The notes beneath the pieces were generated by a model. It ran no database searches. It was not told the origin of the DNA and was given only the letters and a program-made list of their open reading frames with translations. From positions 1,116,001-1,180,000 of the forward strand of contig NZ_JAOEFC010000001.1 in the NCBI RefSeq assembly GCF_025421715.1: 64,000 nt of DNA. The letters are read 5' to 3'. The first letter of the stretch is position 1. The number at the start of each line of letters is the position of its first letter. The translations under genes and the position numbers were made by a program. The stretch comes from Microbacterium festucae. Its GTDB lineage: Bacteria; Actinomycetota; Actinomycetes; Actinomycetales; Microbacteriaceae. This document shows, piece after piece, positions 25,941-34,555 of this stretch.

Positions 25941-26870
25941 GTGAGCAGCGCCGAGCCGTCCGAATCGCGTCGCGCGCGTTCGCCGGAGCGTCCCAGCTCC
26001 CGCCGCTCCGGGGGCGGACGCCGCCGGCGCGCCGACGCCAGCCGGCGCACCTTCGCGCCCACGCTGAAGACCCTCGACGCACTCGCCTCGGCGGGGGCGC
26101 AGGTCTCGGTGCGGGTCACCGACCTCGACCGCGGCGACGTGGTGCTGGTCGGCGACGACCACCTCGTGCTGCCGGTGGGCGGCGTCGGCATCGTGCCGCT
26201 GCTGATCGAGGTGGCCGCGCAGGTGGATGCCGGCACCCTCGACCCGCTCGAGATCCTCGAGCGCTCGTCGGTCGAGCCGGTGACGGTCTCGGGGCTGTGG
26301 CACCACCTCAAGGCGCCCGCGCTGCCGGTGTGCGACATCGCCGTGCTCGCCGCCGCGTCCGGCGATGCGTCGGCGGCCAACGCCCTGCTGGCACGGGTGG
26401 GGCTGGATGCCGTGCGTGCGCGCATGGAGCAGGTCGGCCTCGTGCGCTCGGCGCTCATGGACCGCTTCCGCGACGTGCGCGGACCCGACGACGCCCCGCA
26501 CGTCGCCCTGGGCTCGGCGGGGGAGCTGGCGACGGTGTTCGCGGCGCTCGTGAACTCCGAGCTCGTCTCGCCCGCTGTCAGCGCGCAGGTCTCGGAGTGG
26601 CTGAGCCTGAACCAGGACCTCTCGCTCGTGGCATCCGCCACCGGCCTCGACCCGTTCGCGCACGACGACGACCGCCACCAGGTGCTGTTCGTCAACAAGA
26701 CCGGGCGCGCCGACGGGGTGCGCGCCGAGGCGGGCGTGCTCGCCGGTCCGCGCGCGGGTGTCGCCTACGCGCTCATCGTGTGCTTCGACGACCTGTCGGT
26801 CGCCCACCGGCTGCGCGCGCACGACGCGTTCCGCACCCTCGGCGTAGACCTCATGGAGTACGTGTTCTGA
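25941..26870 (+). CDS. Class A beta-lactamase-fold protein lacking the SxxK motif
   Basis: A 309-residue protein with a basic, disordered N-terminus (residues 1-38) and no signal peptide. Along the class A serine-hydrolase fold it keeps VLFVNKTGRADGVRAEAG (KTG at 253-255) and an SDN-like SGDASAANALL. Where the active-site SxxK should be, it reads VLPVGGVGIVPLLIEV (about 76-91), with neither Ser nor Lys. It is probably not a beta-lactamase and may be a binding or structural derivative. GAGGAAGG precedes GTG 25941; it likely shares an operon with the M13 peptidase. Confidence 0.8.
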   Translation: MSSAEPSESRRARSPERPSSRRSGGGRRRRADASRRTFAPTLKTLDALASAGAQVSVRVTDLDRGDVVLVGDDHLVLPVGGVGIVPLLIEVAAQVDAGTLDPLEILERSSVEPVTVSGLWHHLKAPALPVCDIAVLAAASGDASAANALLARVGLDAVRARMEQVGLVRSALMDRFRDVRGPDDAPHVALGSAGELATVFAALVNSELVSPAVSAQVSEWLSLNQDLSLVASATGLDPFAHDDDRHQVLFVNKTGRADGVRAEAGVLAGPRAGVAYALIVCFDDLSVAHRLRAHDAFRTLGVDLMEYVF

Positions 26871-26887
26871 CGCGGGCCGCGCCCGCG
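26871..26887. terminator. Hairpin between convergent genes
   Basis: CGCGGGC-CGC-GCCCGCG, a 7-bp GC stem directly after the stop of the beta-lactamase-fold gene and before the purU stop. It could terminate in both directions; there is no T-tract. Confidence 0.4.
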
Positions 26888-26891
26888 CGCC

Positions 26892-27770
26892 TCAGAAGAC
26901 GATCGTGTGGTTGCCGTGGCGGATCACGCGGTCCTGCGCGTGCCACAGCACGGCGCGCGAGAGCACCTGGCGCTCCACATCGGCGCCGCGACGGGCCAGC
27001 TCGGCGACCGTGTCGGCGTGGGTCACGCGGATCGTGTCCTGCTCGATGATCGGGCCCTCGTCGAGGTCGGTCGTCACGTAGTGCGACGTCGCGCCGATGA
27101 GCTTCACGCCCCGCTGCTGCGCCTTCTTGTAGGGCTCGGCGCCGATGAAGGCGGGCAGGAACGAGTGGTGGATGTTGATCACCGGCACGCCCAGCTGGGT
27201 GAGGAAGTCCTCGGAGAGGATCTGCATGTAGCGGGCGAGCACCACGAAGTCGACGTTGCCGACGAGCAGCTTCAGCAGCTCCGCCTCCGACGCCGCCTTG
27301 TCGGGCCCCGACACCGACGGCACGTGGAAGAACGGCACCCCGAAGCTGCGCACGTCCTCGGCGGTGGTCGTGTGGTTGGAGATCACCATCGGGATCGTCA
27401 CCGGCAGGTCGCCGCGGCGGTGGCGCCACAGCAGATCGAGCAGGCAGTGGTCCTGCTTGCTGGCGAGGATCGCCATGCGCTTGGGCACCGACTGGTCGGT
27501 CAGCGACCACTCCAGCTCGAAGTCGGCGAGCGTGCGCTCGATCTCCGCCTCGATCTCGGGCCGGTCGGCCGCGAAGTCGGGCCGGTGGAACACGACGCGC
27601 TGGAAGTAGTCGCCGCCGCGCGGGTCGTCGGAGTACTGGTCGAACGCGACGATGTTGCCGCCGATGCGCGTGATCATCGCCGAGACCGCCGCGATGATCC
27701 CGGGGCTGTCCTTGCCGTGCACGATCAGGCACGCGTGGGCAGGCAGGAGCGACGGGGAGTGCACGGTCAT
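26892..27770 (-). CDS. purU: Formyltetrahydrofolate deformylase
   Basis: A 292-residue enzyme hydrolysing 10-formyl-THF to THF plus formate, balancing one-carbon pools. The N-terminal ACT domain is ACLIVHGKDSPGIIAAVS; the C-terminal formyltransferase-fold domain has INIHHSFLPAFIGA (catalytic Asn/His) and SHYVTTDLDEGPIIEQD (Asp). ATG 27770 is 6 nt from -10 CAGAAT (27777-27782). The neighbouring MetE-like gene may also concern methyl-folate chemistry. Confidence 0.95.
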   Translation of the reverse strand: MTVHSPSLLPAHACLIVHGKDSPGIIAAVSAMITRIGGNIVAFDQYSDDPRGGDYFQRVVFHRPDFAADRPEIEAEIERTLADFELEWSLTDQSVPKRMAILASKQDHCLLDLLWRHRRGDLPVTIPMVISNHTTTAEDVRSFGVPFFHVPSVSGPDKAASEAELLKLLVGNVDFVVLARYMQILSEDFLTQLGVPVINIHHSFLPAFIGAEPYKKAQQRGVKLIGATSHYVTTDLDEGPIIEQDTIRVTHADTVAELARRGADVERQVLSRAVLWHAQDRVIRHGNHTIVF

Positions 27771-27919
27771 CCTTCGATTCTGCCGTGCTCGCGCCCCCGC
27801 CGCCGCCACCCGCGGCGCGGCGTCGGGCGGCCCGGGTGCGGGGTCGGACGCGGTGGCGGGCGTCGTGCCGGGCGTCCCGGGTGCGGTGTCGGGCGTCGTG
27901 TCGGGCATCCCCGACCTGT

Positions 27920-27976
27920 CGAGTGTCCAAGACACGCGGCATCCGGGCGGCGGATGCCGCGTGTTCTGGACACTCG
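27920..27976 (+). repeat. 57-bp palindromic element, copy A5
   Basis: This copy has the longest pairing: 26-nt arms (27920-27945 and 27951-27976) with a 5-nt loop and a small mismatch (GTTCTGG against the expected GTCTTGG). It lies between the codirectional purU start and the end of the MetE-like gene. Confidence 0.9.
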
Positions 27977-28012
27977 GCCGTGGGTGGGGCGCCCGAAGCC
28001 GCGAACCCCGGG

Positions 28013-29191
28013 TCAGGCGCGGCGGGCGCCCTCGCCGAGGGCGGCGAGCTTGGCCCAGGCGATGTCGGGGTGGATGCGGCCGCCGAGGCCGCAGTCGGTC
28101 GAGGCGATCACGCGGTCGTCGCCCACGATGCCGGTGAAGCGGCGGATGCGCTGGGCGACCAGCTCGGGGTGCTCGACGACGTTGGTGGCGTGGCTGACGA
28201 CGCCGGGCACGAGCACGAGGTCGTCGGGCACGGCGGCATCGGCCCACACGCCGAACTCGTGCTCGTGGCGCACGTTGCCGGCCTCGAACGAGACCGAGCC
28301 GACGCGGGCCTGCAGGATGACGGGGAGGATGTCCTGCAGGGCGACGTCGGTGGTGTGCGGGCCGTGCCACGAGCCCCAGCACAGGTGCAGGCGCACGAGC
28401 TCCTTGGGGAGCCCCTCGATGGCGTGGTTGATCGCGTCGACGCGGATGCGGGTGAAGGCCTGGTAGTCGGCGACCGACGGCTCCGGATTGATCTGGTCGA
28501 AGTTCTCGGCCAGCGACGGGTCGTCGAGCTGCACGATGAGCCCGGCGTCGGTGATGGCCTTGTACTCCTCGCGCAGCGCGTCGGCCCACGCGAAGATGTG
28601 CTCCTCGTCGGTGGCGTAGAAGTCGTTGCGCACGCGCGCGGCCGATCCGGGCGCGATCGCGGTGAGGAAGCCCTGCTCGCCCTCGCCGAGCGTGGCCTTC
28701 AGGTTGCGGATGTCGGATGCCACGGCATCCTGCCCGCGATAGGTGATCGCACCGGTGGTCGTGGGGAAGGCGGTGGCGCCGGCGCCCACCTCGACGGCCT
28801 CGGCGTAGACGGCGGGGAACAGCTGCCGGTCGCGGCGGTCGAGGAAGCTGGTGAGGCGCACGGCGCCGGGCTCGGAGCGCACGGGCGGCTCGTTGAAGGC
28901 GTTGACCTCGGTCAGCGACAGGCCGGCGGCGCGCTGGAACGAGTACGACCACCAGGCGCCGTAGTCGACGGCGTTGGACATGGCCTTGCCGAACTCGCCG
29001 TCGCCGACGAGGGTGATGCCGGCCTCGCGCTGGCGGGCGACGACGTCGGCGACGGCCTGCGCGGTGAGGTGGTCGAACTCGGGCGACGAGGTGAGGGTGA
29101 AGCCGTCGTCGTCGAAGGTGCGGGCCTTGTTGGCGTCGATGAGCGCGGCGGTGCGGGGCAGGCTGCCGGCGGTGGTGGTCGCAATGGACAT
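28013..29191 (-). CDS. Cobalamin-independent methionine synthase-like protein (MetE C-terminal family)
   Basis: A 392-residue barrel protein related to the catalytic half of MetE. SIATTTAGSLPR is the N-terminal phosphate/substrate strand; zinc-ligand-like residues lie in LHLCWGSWHGPHTTD (His/Cys) and STDCGLGG (Cys). It lacks the MetE N-terminal half, so it is a methyl or alkyl transferase of unknown acceptor. AGGAGGAG precedes ATG 29191. A roughly 110-nt leader from -10 TAGACT (29308-29313) carries a hairpin. Confidence 0.82.
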   Translation of the reverse strand: MSIATTTAGSLPRTAALIDANKARTFDDDGFTLTSSPEFDHLTAQAVADVVARQREAGITLVGDGEFGKAMSNAVDYGAWWSYSFQRAAGLSLTEVNAFNEPPVRSEPGAVRLTSFLDRRDRQLFPAVYAEAVEVGAGATAFPTTTGAITYRGQDAVASDIRNLKATLGEGEQGFLTAIAPGSAARVRNDFYATDEEHIFAWADALREEYKAITDAGLIVQLDDPSLAENFDQINPEPSVADYQAFTRIRVDAINHAIEGLPKELVRLHLCWGSWHGPHTTDVALQDILPVILQARVGSVSFEAGNVRHEHEFGVWADAAVPDDLVLVPGVVSHATNVVEHPELVAQRIRRFTGIVGDDRVIASTDCGLGGRIHPDIAWAKLAALGEGARRA

Positions 29192-29211
29192 GCGTCTCCT
29201 CCTGATGACGG

Positions 29212-29313
29212 GTCCGCCTGATGCGGACGAGGTGTCAGAAGGCTCTTGCAGCCGCGCGGGATGCGGTCTGCTCAAGGCGGAGGCTTCCGGTTTCCGAGCC
29301 GGTCGTCAGTCTA
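29212..29313 (-). promoter_or_regulatory. Promoter and structured leader of the MetE-like gene
   Basis: The minus-strand -10 TAGACT is at 29308-29313. The transcript would have about 110 nt before ATG 29191, with a hairpin GTCCGC-N5-GCGGAC (29212-29228) close to the ribosome site. No known SAM, B12 or THF riboswitch core is recognised. Confidence 0.4.
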
Positions 29314-29415
29314 AGACGGGTGGTCGGCGCGGCCGGACCGCTGTCGGGGAATGTGACGCACCGCTACGCTCGACGCGACGACACCGTCGACCGCGTCCGA
29401 GAGGAGGCCGCACGC

Positions 29416-30621
29416 ATGTGGCCTTTCCGCGCCAAGCCCAAGCCCGCTCCGACGCCCGTCCCCGATCCTCCGGCCGAGCCGGCCGACGCCGTGCCGAACC
29501 ACCGCACCGCGTTCATCCTGCTCGCCCTCGGCGGCGCGGCGCTCGCGTCGTTCGGCATCGCCGCGATGGCATCGGTGTTCGCCGCGGCGTTCTTCGGACT
29601 CGTGCTGACGATCTGCGTCTACCCGGTGCGGCGCCGTCTGGAGTCGCGCGGGGTGCCCCGGGGGGTCGCCACGGTGGTGATCCTGCTGGCCGTCGTCGCG
29701 CTGCTGGGCTCGTTCATCGCCGCCCTCGTCATCTCGATCGGGCAGTTCCTCACCCTGCTGCCGCAGTACACCCCGCAGCTCGAGCAGTGGCTCACCGACG
29801 TCGGCGACTGGCTCGAGGGCTTCGGCATCGGGGCGACGCAGGTCGAGGCGATCCTCTCGTCGTTCCAGCCGTCGGCGCTCATCGGCTACCTCGGCAGCGT
29901 GGTGGGCAGTGCCGCCGGCCTGGTGTCGTCGGCGGTCGTGCTGCTGACGGTGCTGATCCTCATGGCGGCCGACTCGTCGTATGCCGCGACCATCACCGCG
30001 GGCATCACCGAGCGCCGGCCCGCCGTCGGCGGGGCCCTGCTCCGCTTCACCGACGGGGTGCGCCGCTACATGGTGGTCACCACCGCCCTCGGACTCGCCC
30101 AGGGCGCGATCAACTGGGCGGCGCTGGCGATCATGGGCATCCCGGGGGCCGCCCTGTGGGGCCTGCTGTCGTTCCTGTGCAGCTTCATCCCCAACATCGG
30201 CTACTTCATCGCGCTGGTGCCGCCGATCGTCTTCGGCGCGCTCACCGGCGGCTGGCCGCTCGTGGTGGCCGTGATCGTCGTCTACGGCGTCTTCAACGCG
30301 GTCATCCAGTCGGTCATCCAGCCGAAGGTGGTCGGCAACGCGGTCTCGCTCAGCCAGACGATCACGTTCGTCTCGGTGCTGTTCTGGGCGGTCGTGCTCG
30401 GCCCGATGGGCGCGATCCTCGCGGTGCCGCTCACACTGCTCGTGCGCATGATCCTCATCGACTCCGACCCGCGCACCGCGTGGATCCGGCCGGCCCTGGG
30501 CGAGGTCGACGGCGCCAAGCGGCAGATGGAGGCAGAGGATGCCGCGGCCAAGATGGCCCGTCGCGTGCGCCGCGAGCAGCGCCGAGACGACCGGATGCCG
30601 CCGCCCGCGGCGCGCGGCTAG
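29416..30621 (+). CDS. AI-2E/PerM-family transporter
   Basis: A 401-residue membrane protein with about eight helices. The family hallmark is the C-terminal segment SFIPNIGYFIALVPPIVFGALTGG...VIQPKVVGNAVSLSQ. Members include the AI-2 exporter TqsA and Na+/H+ antiporters, so the substrate is open. ATG 29416 has GAGGAGG upstream and a -10 TACGCT at 29365-29370. It ends in a basic cytoplasmic tail. Confidence 0.9.
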   Translation: MWPFRAKPKPAPTPVPDPPAEPADAVPNHRTAFILLALGGAALASFGIAAMASVFAAAFFGLVLTICVYPVRRRLESRGVPRGVATVVILLAVVALLGSFIAALVISIGQFLTLLPQYTPQLEQWLTDVGDWLEGFGIGATQVEAILSSFQPSALIGYLGSVVGSAAGLVSSAVVLLTVLILMAADSSYAATITAGITERRPAVGGALLRFTDGVRRYMVVTTALGLAQGAINWAALAIMGIPGAALWGLLSFLCSFIPNIGYFIALVPPIVFGALTGGWPLVVAVIVVYGVFNAVIQSVIQPKVVGNAVSLSQTITFVSVLFWAVVLGPMGAILAVPLTLLVRMILIDSDPRTAWIRPALGEVDGAKRQMEAEDAAAKMARRVRREQRRDDRMPPPAARG

Positions 30622-30658
30622 CGCACGCCCTCCACGAGCTAGCGCACGCCCTTCATGA
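30617..30658. repeat. 21-bp tandem duplication over two convergent stop codons
   Basis: GCTAGCGCACGCCCTCCACGA at 30617 is repeated as a near-copy at 30638. The GCTAGC palindromes give the TAG stop of the AI-2E gene on plus and the TAG stop of the peptide transporter on minus, leaving a second unused in-frame stop for the latter. Confidence 0.85.
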
Positions 30659-32156
30659 GCTTCAGCACCGGCTTGACGCTCAGCAGCAGCCCGACGCCGA
30701 CGAGGATGGCGATCGCCCCGAGGATCGAGAAGTAGGGCACCTCGTTGGTGGGGTCGTAGTACCCGGCGAGCCAGCCCGAGATGGCCGAGCCCAGCGACAC
30801 CGAGAGGAAGAACAGCGCCACCATCTGCGTGTGGAACGCGGCGGGGGCGAGCTTGGTGGCCACCGAGAGCCCGACCGGCGAGAGCAGCAGCTCGGCGATC
30901 GTGAACACCAGGATGATGCCGACCATCGCCAGCAGCGGGGTGGAGTCGGCGCCGCCGTCGGCGAACGGCAGGAACAGCAGGAACGCGACGCCCATGATGA
31001 TCACGCCGAGTCCGAACTTCACCGGCGTCGAGGGCTGGCGGGGGCCGAGGCGGGTCCACAGCGCCGCGAACACGCCCGACAGGATGATGATGAACACCGG
31101 GTTGATCGACTGCACCCAGTCGGGCGGCATCTGCCAGCCGAAGATGTCGAGGTCGAGCTTCTTCTGGGCGTACAGCGGCACCACGGTGAACTGCTGCTGG
31201 TACAGCGACCAGAACGCCACGCTCGTGATGAACAGCGGGATGAAGCCGAGCACGCGGGAGCGCTCGTCGCCGTCGATGCGCCGCGACGAGAGGATGACGG
31301 CGAAGTAGGCGATCGTCGCGGCGATCACGGTGATGATCACCACGAGCGACAGGTTGTCGGCGCGGATAACGCCCACGAGCACCAGCAGCACGATGACGGC
31401 GATCGCCGCGACGCCGACGACGCCCACCAGCGGGTAGCGGCGGCGCGGCAGCGGGTTGGGCACGGCGCGGGCCTCGGCGGGCAGGTCGCGGCGGCCGAAC
31501 GAGTACTGCAGCAGGCCCAGGCCCATGCCGACGGCGGCGGCGCCGAACGCCCAGTGGAACCCGGCGTTGGTGCGCAGCCACCCGGTGACGAGGGGGCCGA
31601 GGAAGGCGCCGAGGTTGATGCCCAGGTAGAACAGCGAGAAGCCGGCATCCCGACGGCTGTCGCCGGGGGCGTAGAGGGTGCCGACCACCGAGGTCGCGTT
31701 GGCCTTGAGGCCACCCGATCCCACGGCGACGAGGATGAGGCCCACGGCCACCCCGAACCCGCCGGGGAGCAGGGCCAGCGCGATGTGCCCGGCCATGATG
31801 ACGATCGCGCTGATGAACAGCGTGCGCTCCGAGCCGAGCAGGCGGTCGGCGACCCAGGCGCCGAGGATCGTGGCGAGGTAGACCGCGCCGCCGTAGGCGC
31901 CGACGATGCCCACCGCCGTGCTCTCGGGGATGCCGAGGCCGCCCTCCGACACCGAGAAGTAGAGGTAGTAGACCATGACGATCTGCATGCCGTAGAAGCT
32001 GAAACGCTCCCACGCCTCGACGCCGAACACGTGCGCCAGCGCCCACGGCTGGCCGAAGAACCGGGTGTCGCTCGAACCGTGCGCGGCGCCGGCGCCGGGG
32101 TCGGTCATCGCCGCCCGCGGCGGCGTCGTCGGTTCGGACGGGGTCTGCTCGCTCAT
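30639..32156 (-). CDS. Proton-dependent oligopeptide transporter (POT/PTR2)
   Basis: A 505-residue POT transporter with about 14 helices. EAWERFSFYGM is the ExxERF proton-coupling motif, SGGLKANATSVVG is the helix 4 signature and FYLGINLGAFLGPL is the PTR2 FYxxINxG motif. It imports di- and tripeptides with protons. ATG 32156 is 6 nt from -10 TAGCGT (32163-32168). Confidence 0.95.
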   Translation of the reverse strand: MSEQTPSEPTTPPRAAMTDPGAGAAHGSSDTRFFGQPWALAHVFGVEAWERFSFYGMQIVMVYYLYFSVSEGGLGIPESTAVGIVGAYGGAVYLATILGAWVADRLLGSERTLFISAIVIMAGHIALALLPGGFGVAVGLILVAVGSGGLKANATSVVGTLYAPGDSRRDAGFSLFYLGINLGAFLGPLVTGWLRTNAGFHWAFGAAAVGMGLGLLQYSFGRRDLPAEARAVPNPLPRRRYPLVGVVGVAAIAVIVLLVLVGVIRADNLSLVVIITVIAATIAYFAVILSSRRIDGDERSRVLGFIPLFITSVAFWSLYQQQFTVVPLYAQKKLDLDIFGWQMPPDWVQSINPVFIIILSGVFAALWTRLGPRQPSTPVKFGLGVIIMGVAFLLFLPFADGGADSTPLLAMVGIILVFTIAELLLSPVGLSVATKLAPAAFHTQMVALFFLSVSLGSAISGWLAGYYDPTNEVPYFSILGAIAILVGVGLLLSVKPVLKLMKGVR

Positions 32157-32214
32157 CCTTGAACGCTAGCGCCGACCGTCGCGCCCTGTCTCCCCGGGCA
32201 CCGGAAGAACGCGG

Positions 32215-33654
32215 TCACGGCATCGACGGGTGCGCCTCGTGCGGGTCGCGGCGGCGGGGGATGAACAGCGCGACGACCAGGGCCACCAGCGCCGCGGCCA
32301 GTCCCAGCACGAACGACAGCTGGAACCCGGATGCCGACGGCACCGGCATCCCGTCGATCTCGATCGTGTGGGTGGCCAGCACCGCCGCGATCACCGCCGC
32401 CGCGGTGCTGGTGCCCAGCGACCGGAACAGGGCGTTGAGGCCGTTCGAGGCACCCGTCTCGGTCTGCGGGACCGAGCGCATGATGAGCATGGGCATCGCC
32501 GCGTAGCCGAAGCCGATGCCCACGCCGATGATCAGGTTCGCCACCACCAGCTGCCAGACGTGCGACGAGAACAGCAGCGTGAAGCCGTAGGCGGCCACCA
32601 GCGCGATCGCGCCGAGCACCAGCAGCAGCTGGGGGCCGACGGTGCGCGACAGGCGCCCCGAGAACGGCGAGAGCACCATCATCACCAGGCCCGCGGGCAT
32701 GACAACCAGGCTCGCGCCCAGCAGCGACAGGCCGAAGCCGCCGGTCTCGACGGGCAGCTCGAGCATCTGGGGGTAGACGACGTTGGAGCCGAACAGCGAG
32801 AAGCCCATCGCGATCGAGGCGATGTTGGTCAGCAGCACCGCGGGGCGCGCCGCCACGCGCAGGTCGAGCAGCGGCTCGGCGATGCGCAGCTCGTACCAGC
32901 CCCACACCAGCAGCACCACGAGGCCGCCGATGCCGCACAGCAGCACGGGGGTGGAGGTCCAGCCCCACTCGTTGCCGCGCGAGATCGCCAGCAGCACGCC
33001 GATGAGGCCGACCGCCAGTCCCGCCGCGCCCACGAAGTCGAAGCGGCCGGGGGTGCGCAGCACGCTCACCGGCACGATCCAGGCGACCAGCGCGAACACG
33101 ATCACCCCGAGCCCGCCCGACACCCAGAACAGCACGTGCCAGTCGCTGCGCTCGGTGATGAGGGCGCTGATCGGCATGCCGAGCGCGCCGCCCACGCCGA
33201 GGGTCGCACTGATGAGCGCGATGGCCGAGTCGACGCGGTCTTCGTGCAGCACGTCGCGCAGGATCGAGATGCCGAGCGGGATGACGCCGGTGACCGCGCC
33301 CTGCAGGGTGCGCCCGACGATCACCCCGATGATGCCGGTGGAGAGGGCGGCGATCACCGAGCCCGCCACCAGCAGGGCGAGCAGCACCAGCACGATGCGG
33401 CGCTTGCCGTACATGTCGCCCAGACGCCCCGCGATCGGGGTCATCACGGCGGCGGCCAGCAGGGTCGAGGTCACCACCCAGGCGGTGTCTTCGCGGCTGG
33501 CATCCAGCAGCTCGGGAAGCTTCGACTGGATGGGCACGACCAGCGTGAACATGAACGACGAGGCGAGACCGGCGATGGCCAGCACCGCGACGATGGCGCC
33601 CTGCGGCGGCATCCGGGTCAGCCGCCGACGTTCGTCATCCTCGTTTCCGCGCAT
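32215..33654 (-). CDS. MFS drug exporter, DHA2 (14-helix) type
   Basis: A 479-residue MFS protein. Motif A variant GRLGDMYGKRR follows helix 2, and the antiporter-type motif C region is GVGGALGMPISALI. About 14 helices fit the EmrB/QacA-like DHA2 family, with probable proton-driven efflux of hydrophobic compounds. ATG 33654 is 6 nt from -10 TAGCCT (33661-33666). It diverges from the GNAT gene, with the two -10 boxes about 32 bp apart. Confidence 0.9.
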   Translation of the reverse strand: MRGNEDDERRRLTRMPPQGAIVAVLAIAGLASSFMFTLVVPIQSKLPELLDASREDTAWVVTSTLLAAAVMTPIAGRLGDMYGKRRIVLVLLALLVAGSVIAALSTGIIGVIVGRTLQGAVTGVIPLGISILRDVLHEDRVDSAIALISATLGVGGALGMPISALITERSDWHVLFWVSGGLGVIVFALVAWIVPVSVLRTPGRFDFVGAAGLAVGLIGVLLAISRGNEWGWTSTPVLLCGIGGLVVLLVWGWYELRIAEPLLDLRVAARPAVLLTNIASIAMGFSLFGSNVVYPQMLELPVETGGFGLSLLGASLVVMPAGLVMMVLSPFSGRLSRTVGPQLLLVLGAIALVAAYGFTLLFSSHVWQLVVANLIIGVGIGFGYAAMPMLIMRSVPQTETGASNGLNALFRSLGTSTAAAVIAAVLATHTIEIDGMPVPSASGFQLSFVLGLAAALVALVVALFIPRRRDPHEAHPSMP

Positions 33655-33709
33655 CGGATCAGGCTATCGGCGCGGGAGCGCCCCGGGGTCGGCGGGGTAC
33701 GGTGTGGGC

Positions 33710-34444
33710 ATGGCCGACATCGACGACGCGACCCCGCCGCACGGCATCGAGATCCGCCCGCTCGAGACCGTCGAGCAGGTCTTCGCCGCCTGCGACGTGC
33801 TGTCGCAGGTGTGGGGCGGCGATCGCACCGGCATGCCCCCGAACCTGCTGCGCGCGCTCGCCCACTCCGGCAACTACGCCGTGGGGCTCTACGTCACCGG
33901 CGACGACGGCGTCGAGCGGATCATCGGCGCCTCGGTCGCCTTCTTCGCCGCCCCCGCCAGCCGCTCGATGCACTCGCACATCACCGGCGTGCTCGCCCCC
34001 TACCGCTCGCAGGGGCTCGGCCGTGTGCTCAAGGCCCACCAGCGCCGCTGGGCGTTCGCCCGCGACGTCGGGCACATCACCTGGACCTTCGACCCGCTCG
34101 TGGCGCGCAACGCCCACTTCAACACCCGCGTGCTCGGCGCGCGCATCACCGACTACCTCGTCGACCACTATGGCGCCATGGACGACGGCGTCAACCGCGG
34201 CGACGAGTCGGACCGGCTCATGGTGTCGTGGGCGCTCGCCGCCCCGGCATCCGCGCCCCGCGAAGCCGATGTGGTGACCTCGGTGGCCGTGCCGCACGAC
34301 ATCGAGGCGCTGCGCCGCGACGACCCCGCCGAGGCGCTGGAATGGCGCTACCGCGTGCGCGACGCGTTCGGCGGCCTGCTGTCGGACGGGTTCGTCGTCG
34401 GCGGCTTCGACGACGAGCGCGGGTATCTGTTCGTGCGGCCGTGA
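33710..34444 (+). CDS. GNAT-like acyltransferase linked to MenC/NAAAR
   Basis: A 244-residue GNAT-fold protein. The acetyl-CoA loop is PYRSQGLGRVLK, and HITWTFDPLVARNAHFN is characteristic of a family usually encoded beside N-acylamino-acid racemase/OSBS genes. ATG 33710 is 6 nt after -10 TACGGT (33698-33703). The next gene is a MenC-type enolase, so the pair may acylate and racemise amino acids rather than make menaquinone. The function is inferred from neighbourhood. Confidence 0.82.
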   Translation: MADIDDATPPHGIEIRPLETVEQVFAACDVLSQVWGGDRTGMPPNLLRALAHSGNYAVGLYVTGDDGVERIIGASVAFFAAPASRSMHSHITGVLAPYRSQGLGRVLKAHQRRWAFARDVGHITWTFDPLVARNAHFNTRVLGARITDYLVDHYGAMDDGVNRGDESDRLMVSWALAAPASAPREADVVTSVAVPHDIEALRRDDPAEALEWRYRVRDAFGGLLSDGFVVGGFDDERGYLFVRP

Positions 34445-34555
34445 CGGCTGAGGGCCTGTGACGGGTGCGGCCGTGACGGCGGTGACTCGTGTCGCCGGGG
34501 GCTGTCACGCCCGGGGCTCGTGACGGGCGCCGGTCGTCCGTCGTAGCCTGACCGC

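Noticed and set aside
26896-28466. Long open frames antisense to purU and the MetE-like gene, and similar long frames antisense to many other genes
   Set aside because: They are Arg/His/Gly-rich mirror frames typical of high-GC DNA and lack start signals and family motifs.
29192-29313. SAM or cobalamin riboswitch before the MetE-like gene
   Set aside because: Neither conserved core could be found; only one short hairpin is present.
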